The notes under the pieces: generated by a model
Database searches by the model: none
Seen by the model: only the letters and a program-made list of their open reading frames with translations
Told to the model about the DNA's origin: nothing
Part shown: one piece after another, positions 56,349-64,000 of the stretch
Numbering within the stretch: the stretch's first letter is position 1
How the letters are laid out: every line of letters starts with the position of its first letter
DNA from: Diphasiastrum complanatum
Lineage: Eukaryota > Streptophyta > Lycopodiopsida > Lycopodiales > Lycopodiaceae
Assembly (NCBI GenBank): GCA_029204225.1
Contig: CM055113.1
Coordinates: 28,051,873 to 28,115,872, forward strand
Reading direction: 5' to 3'
DNA length: 64,000 bases
Position numbers and translations under genes: made by a program

Positions 56349-57424
56349 GCTAAGGGCTTAGGGCTTAGGGTTTAGCGCTTAGTATTTACAACTAAGGGGC
56401 AAGGGTTTAGGGTTTAGGGTTTAAGATTTAGGGCTTAGGGTTTAGGGTTTAGGATTTAGGATTTAGGGCTAAGGGCTTAGGGTCTAGGGTCTAGGGCTTA
56501 GGGCTTATGGCTTAGGGTATAAGGTTTAGGGCTTAGGGCTTAGAGTTAAGGCTTTAGTGTTTAGGATTTATGGTTAAGGGCCAAGGGTTTAGAATTTAGG
56601 GTTTAGTATTTAGGGACCAGGGGTTTATAGTTTTGGGTTTAGGACGTAGATTTTAGTACTTAGATTAGGGTTTAGAAATCAGGATTTACGGTTTAGGGCC
56701 TAGGGCTTAGGGCTTAGGGTTTAGGATTTAGGATTTAGGATTTATGGCTAAGGGCTTAGGGCTTAGAGTTTTGGATTTCGAGTTTAGGGTTTAGGGTTTA
56801 GGGCTAAGGGCTAAGGGCTTAGGGTTAAGGGCCAATGCTTTAGGGTTTAGGATTTAGATTTTAGAGTTTAGGATTTAGGGTCTAGGGTTTAGGGCTTAGA
56901 TCTAAAGGCTTAGATTACGGTTTAGGGTTTAGGGCTAAGTGCTTAGGGTTTAGGATTTAGTGTTTGGAATTTAAAGTTTAGGATTTAGTGTTTGGAATTT
57001 AAAGTTTAGGATTAAGTGCCAAGGGTTTATGGTATAGGATTAGGGTTTAGGATCTAGGGTTTAGGGTTTAGGGTTTAGGATTAAGGACCAAGGGCTAAGA
57101 GTTATTGTCGAAGGACCAAGGATCAAGGATCAAGGGTTTAGGGTTTAGGATTTAGGGCTAAGGGTTAAAGGCCAAGGGTTAAAGGTTAAGGGCCAAGGGC
57201 GAAGCACTAAGGGCCAATGGTGAAAGGCCAAGGGCCCGTACGAAGGACGAAAGGCTAAGGGTTAAGGGCTAAGGGCAAAAGACTAAAAGACAAAAATTTA
57301 GGGCTAAGGGGTTAGGGTTTAGGGTCTAGGGCTTAGGGCTTAGGATATATGGTTTAGGGTTTAGGGTTTAGGGTCTAGGGTTTAGGGTTTAGGGTTTAGG
57401 GCCATCTCTATCTCTAGGGTCGAA

Positions 57425-57934
57425 CAAGTGTTTAGCGACATCTCCAGCTCTGTTATTGTCATTGTGCTGTTTGTTACTATATTACTATACTCGGATACTA
57501 CTATTGTGTTGTTTTATCATCTTCATGTGGATCTATCACCAGTATATGCTCCACTCAGGACAAGAAATTCAAAGCAACCCAGGTTGTCAACTTCTAATAT
57601 GATCCGATACAGGGAGGAAAAGCTAAAGCATGTAGATTTATGGTCATCAAGAACATTGTATACTATTGATCCATATTCATTGCAACATCCGGGGCAAAGA
57701 ATCCAAGGATCAATACTCGGTTTGGAAAGAGATAATAGTTGAACTCAAGATTTCGAAGAAGAAGGTTCTACTTGTCTACACAACATAGAAGTTTGGAGAA
57801 AATTAGACAACATGGTGAAATACTTGAGAAAAGATAATTTTTCAAATACTGATGTACAAATGATACAGAAAAAAACCAGTGAATTTGTGGATGCAGTTCG
57901 AAGTGCATGGGGTGTAGATCATATAATACATTAA
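57425..57934 (+). pseudogene. Unidentified coding-like frame at the second virus-like locus
   Basis: One frame runs from 57428 to a TAA at 57932, broken by a single TGA at 57740. After a hydrophobic start it contains SPVYAPLRTRNSKQPRL, LKHVDLWSSRTLYTIDPY, and then VWRKLDNMVKYLRKDNFSN and EFVDAVRSAWGVD. The start Met is inside or at the edge of the telomeric array and may not be real. The composition looks coding but I recognise no domain. Because a frame homologous to 15.92-16.13 kb follows, I infer that it belongs to the same family of elements. Confidence 0.4.
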
Positions 57935-58080
57935 GATTTCGATGTTACACTAGTATAGACAAATATGTGCAATTAATTTAGATGCTTTTGGTACTGATTT
58001 AGATTTTGTTTTTATGACATGCATAACATATTACAACATCATGCGACATTCTTTGCAAAAAATAGTGGAAGTCTTAGCAT

Positions 58081-58305
58081 ATGGTCATCACAAGGAATGG
58101 AAAAACCTCATTGGCAAGCAAGAGCGACATTTATAAAAGTATACAACATGGTGGGATTAGCATAAAGAACAGCTATATATTGCAACTTTTCCAATGGTTT
58201 TACAGAAGAATCCAAATTTGTCATAATACAAAATTGACGGATTATAAAAAATTTCAAAAAGCATGCAAATTTATACAAGCCAATACTCGGCATTCAAATC
58301 AATAG
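58081..58305 (+). pseudogene. Homologue of the conserved 16.0-kb virus-like segment
   Basis: The 74-codon frame contains HGGISIKN.Y and LQLFQWFYRRIQ, then F.KACKFIQ, aligning without gaps over about 45 residues with 15965-16110. Identity at protein level is around half and DNA differs widely, so the two loci diverged long ago or come from separate insertions. It is followed after 150 bp by copia sequence. Confidence 0.5.
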
Positions 58306-58449
58306 AGATAGAGTAAAGATGAAGCTTTATCCTAGTCATTACAGATATATACATAACATGTTGTAGAAATACAACATGGATGACTACAGCCCAGCGATTC
58401 ACAATGGATCTTGACTACAAGCTCTCAAAAGACATATGTCCCAAGAATA

Positions 58450-58735
58450 CATCAGAAGAGCTAAATTCTACATAGTACCCTTATCAATCTTTGATTGGGT
58501 CACTGATGTACGCAATGGTCTATACCAGACCAAATCTAGCGTTTACAGTTAGTACACTTAGTCAGTTTATGACGAATCCAGGATTACAACATTGGAAGGC
58601 TTTGAAAAGAGTCATGAAGTACATTCAAAGTACTAAAGCCTATGCACAATGCTATGATGGAACCATTTTTGTAGGATCAACTCTATATGGGTACACCAAT
58701 TCAAATTGGGGATCCAGATTTTAGGCCTTTTTCAA
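58450..58735 (+). pseudogene. Copia RT-RNase H junction fragment
   Basis: SLIGSLMYAMVYTRPNLAF, STLSQFMTNPG, HWKALKRVMKYI and LYGYTNSNWG match the region between RT and RNase H of copia pol. Sequence before and after is not assignable. A family different from the neighbouring minus-strand elements. Confidence 0.8.
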
Positions 58736-59344
58736 AATCCCAAAAAATGCAAAGTTTCCAACATCTATAGAAACACAGTGTATTTTTCACAGATATCAAA
58801 CGTGACAATGACAATCTACTCACGATCAACTTCTACAACACTTTATATAGTCACGAACTGTAATAAGGCCTTGTTAGTCATAAACACTACCATCTATTAC
58901 AAGATCTATTAATTGTACAATTAATCAGTAGATTACATGATGTTTAGTTCGTCAAAAAATAGTGACTAAATGTCAACATCACGAGATTCGTCACTCAGTT
59001 CAGTTGATGATCAGCTGACTCATGTAGTGAGGTGTAGACAGAAAGAGAACGATCATTAAGAGGCGATCGCAAGAGAGTTTTCAATGTGGAAAGTAGTGTG
59101 AGACACATAGTGCTACACATGATAGTAGGCTATCTCATGACAAACATTGTAGTAATCTATATTCTAGCTTATCATGCACACCAGATTCATAAAGAATCAT
59201 TGTACTCTTCTCATTTAATTGAAGCATAAGGTAGGATTTTCTTGCACAGTATCGAGTCTTGAATATATGATTTTATTCATTCTTTCATGTTTTGATAATG
59301 CACTTCAATCATCATACTTCCATAGCAATAACATCTACGCCTTT
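58736..59344. other. Stretch without a recognisable gene
   Basis: AT-rich; no motif or repeat recognised. Part of it may belong to the LTR at its right side, whose outer end is uncertain. Confidence 0.4.
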
Positions 59345-59598
59345 CATAGTTAAGAAAAACAGTTTAAACACTCTACCGGATCAATCACCACAGCACAACA
59401 TCAAGTGCAACAAGACAAGACAACAGAATAGCTCACCTCAAACTGTATATTTAACTGATAAGCAAGTACAATGATAAAGTTGCTTAAAAGCACTCAAAGG
59501 GCTCGTAAAAGAAAGACGGCCCGATAATTCTAGACCTAAGCACACGTGGTGTCGTTGAAATAAGAAAGCACTGTATAAGTCGATCATTGCTATTTTAA
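59345..59598 (-). mobile_element. 3' LTR of the minus-strand copia (outer end uncertain)
   Basis: On the minus strand a polypurine tract TTGAGGGAGAGAG (59611-59599) is followed by TTAAAATAGCAATG. The tract has the same form as that of the element at 11.3 kb. The outer end near 59345 (CTTAAC) is a guess from the inverted ends. Confidence 0.5.
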
Positions 59599-59691
59599 CT
59601 CTCTCCCTCAATAACCAACGTCTCTCTTTATTTTAGAGTTTACTCTATTCATGGAACATACCTCCATGATAGTATTACAAGTAAAGGCTTT

Positions 59692-61170
59692 TTACATAAC
59701 CAGATCTAAGCCAAGTTTGGCTCTAAAAGTCTCAAATTTTTCTTTACTTAAAGCTTTCGCAAATATATCAGCAACTTGTAACAACGTACAACAGTGTACA
59801 ATACTTATATCTTCATATTGTAGCTTCTCATGCACAAAGTGATATTTTACCTCAATATGTTTTGTCCTTGCGTGAAAGACAAGATTCTTAGCCAATTGTA
59901 TTCCACTTTGACTGTCATAGAAAATAACAGTAGGATTTACCTGCTTCATGCCAATCTCACATAACAACTTACGTAGCCAAACAGCTTCTTGAGTAGCAGA
60001 ACTTAATGCTTTATATTCGGCTTCTGTAGAAGAAAGAGAAATTGTATCTTGCTTCTTGCTAGACCATGAAAAACAACCGCTACCAAAATTGAAGGCATAA
60101 CCTATTGTTGACTTTCTATCATCTATACTTCCTGCCCAATCAGCATCAACATAACTCTGCAACTTTGGTAAAACACTTTGTCTTTTGTAGATTAGGCCAA
60201 GGTTAGGTGTACCTTTCACATACCTCAAAATCCTTTTTGCAGCTTTCCAATGGTCCATAGTGGGTGATGACATGAATTGGCTAATCAAACTTACAGCATA
60301 ATAGATATCAGGACGTGTAGTCGTAAGATATATCAAACTCCCAACTAGCTGACGGAATAGAGTAGCGTCATCATCAATACGAGATAATTTTTTACCAGCT
60401 TCGCAAGGAGTGATGGAAGGTTTGCACTCTATCATGTGAAATCTCTCCAATATCTCGCCCACATACTTGTTTCGACATAACCTAATATTACTGCCAGTTT
60501 GCCATACTTTGACACCCAAGCAGTAGTGCATAAGATCTAAATCTGTCATCTCAAACTGCTTGCATAAGTTGGCCTTGATAGAACGAGTGAGGTTCTCATC
60601 ATTGTCCGTGATAATGATATCATCAACGTAAAGTACAATCAAGGCAATGCTATCTTCGTTTATAAGAACATAAAGATTTGGATCTGAATTTGTTCTTACA
60701 AACCCATGAGAAAGAAAGTAATTGTCAATGCGTCCATACCATGCGCGTGGCACTTGCTTAAGGCCATAAAGTGTTTTGCGTAGTTTACATACCTTCTATT
60801 CTTGTCCTTTTGCCATGAAGCCCTGCGGTTGGACCATGTAAACTTCTTCCTCTAAGTCACCATTCAAAAATTTGGACTTCACATCCATTTGATGGATCTT
60901 CCATCCAAAATGAGATGCTAGGGCAACGATAAGACGTAGCGTAGTCCACTTAGCCACTGGAGAAAATGTCTCTTCATAGTCAATTCCTTTGCTTTGCTCA
61001 TAACCCTTCACTACTAGGCGTGCCTTATGCTTTGCTATCGTGCCATCTGCATGAAACTTTGTTCTAAACACCCATTTGTTGTCAATGGGTTTCTTTCCAA
61101 ATGGTGGATCAACCAACTCCCATGTATCATGCATGTGGATGGATTCCATCTCCTCTTTGACAAAATTTCC
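59692..61170 (-). pseudogene. Copia reverse transcriptase and RNase H, one nonsense codon
   Basis: A nearly intact minus-strand frame: HDTWELVDPPFGKKPIDNKW, YEETFSPVAKWTTLR, MDVKSKFLNG, MVQPQGF, a TAG at 60796-60798, GLKQVPRAWYGR (partly before the second Met), catalytic LYVDDIIIT, RQLVGSLIYLTTTRPDI, and RNase H with YVDADWAGS, SSKKQDTISLSSTEAEYKA and HARTKHIEVKYH. It ends at a stop at 59692-59694. Reverse transcriptase and RNase H motifs are complete. The 5' part of pol is cut at about 61170 by the LTR of another copia. Confidence 0.95.
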
Positions 61171-61171
61171 A

Positions 61172-61950
61172 GAATTCACACGTGTGGGGAATATCCACAA
61201 GAGTGACTGATCTTAATTAAGCTTTGTGATTGGCACTATAACCTGAATCTAGATTGATCAACAAAATCTAGTTAAGAAGAAATGGCTAATCCACAATCTA
61301 GCATGCTAATCAACAGAATATAATGGCAATAATCAAAGAATGAATAAAAAATACAAGATTTCAATGTATAAGCATTAGCCTCAACACGAGTTAGAGAGAG
61401 AGAGAGAGAGAGAGAGAGCTAGAGAGATAACAAGTAATATTCGTTTAGATCCAAAATGACATGAGATAGCTACAAAGCTTTGGTTCTTCATCATTAATTG
61501 TGTGGAGAGCTACACATATTTATGGAGATTGAGGTAGCTCGAGGTAGAATCATATCTATCCATTCCAAAATGACATCTAAAGTGACATCTAGAGTCTATG
61601 TGACATTTGTCACTTGTCATGCATGAGATTCTACCGACTTTTTACAAGTGTACTAGTTCTAACTAGAAATGTCCAAATCATCATGCATGTGTCCATTAAA
61701 CTTTGTGCATGCCTTGCATGTCACTATGGATCACTTACAATTAATGCATGTGAGTTGCCACGAGTTTCTACAAGCATAATCATGCTAATTATATGTCTAC
61801 AAACTATATGCAAGTTGCATTTATCAAACTAGATGATACATAACCATGTAGCTCGAGTTCTATGTAGGCCAAACTTGGCATTTTGCATTAATGAGCTATA
61901 TACTTGCATGGTACAACATTTGTAGTATGGATTGTTTTTCAATTTTAACA
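61172..61950 (-). mobile_element. 3' LTR of the rightmost copia, inserted in the previous one
   Basis: On the minus strand the polypurine tract TTTTTAGGAGGAG (61963-61951) is followed by TGTTAAAATTG. The LTR runs to about 61172, ending CCCACACGTGTGAATTC, like the LTRs at 28.5 and 32.2 kb. It ends inside the RT reading frame of the element at 59.7-61.2 kb, so it is nested. Confidence 0.75.
61393..61419 (+). repeat. (GA)n microsatellite in the LTR
   Basis: About 13 AG units (TTAGAGAG...AGAGCT), at the place where the related LTRs carry a short TCTCTCTCTA tract. Confidence 0.9.
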
Positions 61951-61967
61951 CTCCTCCTAAAAATGAT

Positions 61968-63440
61968 CTATATTGATTTGAACATGGATCTTGGTATAAC
62001 TCCAAGGTTGGCTCTATGCTTGTTGAAGGAACTTTTGCTCAAAGGTTTGGTGAGCATATCTGCAATGCAAGATGATGTGTCGACGTGCTCCAATTTGAAT
62101 TCACCTCCAATCAGCTTCTCTCTCAGGAAGTGATGTGCAACTTCGATATGCTTGCTCCTTGCATGGAATATTGGGTTGTTGGCAAGGGCTTGAGCTGAAA
62201 TGTTGTCACACATGATCATAGGTATATTTTCTTCCATAATTATCTTTAGCTCCACTAGTAACCTCTTGATCCAAAGCACTTACTTTGTTGTTGTAGTGAG
62301 CGCCTTGTACTCAGCTTCACATGATGAGAGTGATACAGTATCTTGTTTTTTGGAAAGCCAAGATATCAAGTTTCTTCCAAGATATATGACATAAACACTT
62401 GTAGATTTCCGATCTGCTCTATCACTTGCAAAATCCGAGTCAGAATAACCAATAATAGAAAGATCTTCACTTTGATATAATAAACCAAAATTAAAAGTTG
62501 AAGATATATATCTAAGAACTCTCTTGGCCTTTTTCCAATGATAAATTGAAGGATTTTGCATAGCCTGGCTCAACTTATGAACACTAAAGCTTATGTCAGG
62601 TCTAGTTATTGTGAGCCAAATTAAGGAGCCTATAAGACTTCTAAAAAGTGTGATGTCCTCGAAGGATCTTTCATCACCTTTGTTAGAGTCCTTTACATTT
62701 TGCTCCATAGGTGTTTCTATACTCTTACAATTCAACATATTGAACTTTTTTAACATTGAAAGAGCATAATTAGATTGACATATGAAAGCTTTATCTCTAA
62801 GAAAGTCAATGTCTAATCCTAGAATATAGTGAATTTTTTCAAGATCTTGCATCTTGAACTCTTTTCCAAGTGCAATCTTGGTTTCCTCAACTAACTTGAT
62901 ACAACTTCCTATCAGAATGATATCATCAACATAAATAAGAAGGATGACAACATCTTTATCAAAAAACTTGACATATAAGGAAGGATCATAGTTACTAAGA
63001 TTAAATCCTAGTGACTCAAGAAAGGTGTTAAGTCGAGAATACCATGACCTTGGAGCTTGCTTTAATCCATATAAACTTTTGAAGAGCAAGCAAACTTTTT
63101 CCTCATCATGGATGAACCCAATAGGTTGATCCATATAGATCTCTTCTTCTAGATAGCCATTTATAAATGCATTAGAGACATCTAGTTGAAGAATTTGCCA
63201 ATTGAAAAAACAAGCAAGAGAAATTATGATTCTAATTGACACCATCTTTGCAACTAGGGCAAAGGTCTCCTCATAATCAAGTCCATATACTTGAGCAAAT
63301 CCTTTAGCACAAAGCCTAGCCTTTGTACTTGTTGATTGTGCATCTTGATTATACTTGACTCGAAAAAACCCATTTGGAACCAATGGTATTGTTGGATGCA
63401 TATCCAACCATGATCCCTTTAACAGAATTAGGATCATCTC
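61968..63440 (-). pseudogene. Copia reverse transcriptase and RNase H, one nonsense codon
   Basis: Minus strand. After YNQDAQSTSTKARLCAKGFA the frame holds FALVAKMVSIRIII, LDVSNAFINGYLEEEIYM, YGLKQAPRSWYSR, LLIYVDDIILIG (catalytic YVDD), RSLIGSLIWLT and RNase H (GYSDSDFAS, SLSSCEAEYKALTTTTK). A TAA at 62277-62279 replaces the Glu expected after TTTTK. The frame then continues to the C-terminus (IADMLTKPLS, SMFKSI) with a stop at 61968. The 5' end of RT is joined abnormally to the integrase end (KGSWLDMHPT), a deletion. It is the same family as the 28.5-32.85 kb element. Confidence 0.95.
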
Positions 63441-64000
63441 TTTTCCTTGTTTCCAAGGGGCATATTAACAAAGCAAGTACAACCAAAAACTCTAAGGTGA
63501 TCTACCTTATTTCTGAAACAAGACTTCAAAAGGTGTTTTTCCAGGCAAGAGCATTGTGAGTTAATCTATTGCACAAATAGTTTGCACAATTTAATTGCTT
63601 CACCCAATATCAATAGGCAAAGAAGCTGCTACTTCGAAGTGCTTTAGCACATTCACGATAAAGAGTTTGTTTTCTCTCGACTACTCATTTTGGATGGAGA
63701 ATAGGCCACAAGAATATTACTTCTCTCTTTATTCTTCACCTTCACAATATTATGAAACTTGTTGGAGATATATTCACCTCCTCCATCGCATCTTAAAGCT
63801 TTAACTTTGCAAGAAAACTGTTTTTCTACATAAGCTTTGAAGATAAGGAAGTGATCAAAAACCATAGCCTTTGAAGAAAGTAGATACAACCAAGTGTATC
63901 TAGTAAAGTCATCAATAAAGGTGACAAAACATGTTGCACCACCAGTACTTTTAGAAGAGAAAAAATGTACATCTGAATGTATGAATTCCAATGGATAAGT
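63441..64000 (-). pseudogene. Copia integrase, runs off the window
   Basis: Minus strand. From the window edge the frame gives HSDVHFFSSKS (first catalytic Asp), TFIDDFTRYTWLYLLS and RCDGGGEYIS (second Asp). It then degenerates near 63700; the third-acid region (AER-type) is disrupted. 63560-63440 reads, with stops, as LEFLVVLALLICPLETRKRD, the integrase C-terminus. Gag and the 5' LTR lie beyond 64000. Confidence 0.9.

Larger units (their letters stand above)
54490..57405 (+). repeat. Interstitial telomeric repeat array, degenerate TTTAGGG, about 2.9 kb
   Basis: Hundreds of 6-8 bp units close to TTTAGGG, the plant telomere repeat, all in one orientation except a short inverted part at 56125-56159. 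Common variants are CTTAGGG, TCTAGGG, TTTAGGA, CTAAGGG and CCAAGGG. Exact TTTAGGG runs are short (up to about five units at 55610-55645 and near 57380). It contains no genes. Confidence 0.97.

Noticed and set aside
54490-57405. CRISPR-like or satellite-coded array
   Set aside because: Units of 6-8 bp without spacers and with the plant telomere consensus; not a CRISPR array.
62280-62300. GTTGTAGTG as the right end of a CACTA element
   Set aside because: It lies within the copia RNase H frame (codons for TTTT), so the match is chance.

Overview
This is a stretch of nuclear DNA from a land plant, most likely a seed plant with a large, repeat-rich genome (a gymnosperm is possible but not shown). 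The reasons are spliced genes with GT-AG introns, a group III WRKY transcription factor (a plant-specific family), Ty1/copia retrotransposons primed by the plant initiator-Met tRNA sequence, CACTA transposon relics, and a 2.9-kb block of degenerate TTTAGGG, the plant telomere repeat. Most of the window is mobile DNA in various states of decay. The only host gene I can name is the WRKY gene at 2.7-4.1 kb.

Layout. 1-2 kb: end of one LTR, a primer-binding site and a coding-poor internal region of an LTR element. 2.3-4.3 kb: minisatellite, WRKY gene, hairpin. 4.5-5.4 kb: simple repeats. 6.3-11.6 kb: CACTA-type terminal sequence, a decayed gene with an acidic C-terminus, tandem duplications, and a chimeric copia element (LTR, PBS, gag, integrase, RT-RNase H, 3' LTR). 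12.4-13.3 kb: TNP2-type CACTA transposase, cut off by a minus-strand copia fragment ending in an LTR at 14.9 kb. 15.1-25.8 kb: the most unusual part, a compact, intron-containing, virus-like gene cluster with genes on both strands. It was split by a copia element (18960-24452) that still has its target-site duplication. 26.3-28.4 kb: unassigned. 28.5-32.85 kb: a deletion-derivative copia with both LTRs. 33.2-34.1 kb: a short-LTR element. 34-50 kb: mostly unassigned AT-rich DNA with a foldback element, microsatellites, a tandem repeat and a small protease relic. 50-54.5 kb: copia gag, Ty3/gypsy gag-protease and another copia gag on alternating strands. 54.5-57.4 kb: interstitial telomeric array. 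57.4-58.3 kb: second locus related to the virus-like cluster. 58.4-64 kb: copia relics, including one minus-strand copia inserted in another.

The virus-like cluster. On the plus strand it encodes a cysteine protease spread over at least four exons; the His, Gln and Cys of an adenain/Ulp1-type active site are visible and three splice junctions keep frame. It also encodes a protein whose N-terminal part closely resembles the last helix of histone H3, followed by a Ser/Pro/Lys-rich tail. On the minus strand there is a gene with one clear frame-preserving intron and a convergent gene that overlaps the protease gene's 3' end. A conserved plus-strand segment near 16.0 kb has a homologue near 58.2 kb, and a segment near 15.8 kb has an inverted homologue near 7.4 kb, so the family is dispersed. 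Gene content (adenain-like protease, histone-like protein, genes on both strands with touching ends) suggests an endogenised double-stranded DNA virus or Polinton-like element. A Ulp1-carrying cut-and-paste transposon is the main alternative. All copies carry stop codons or frameshifts.
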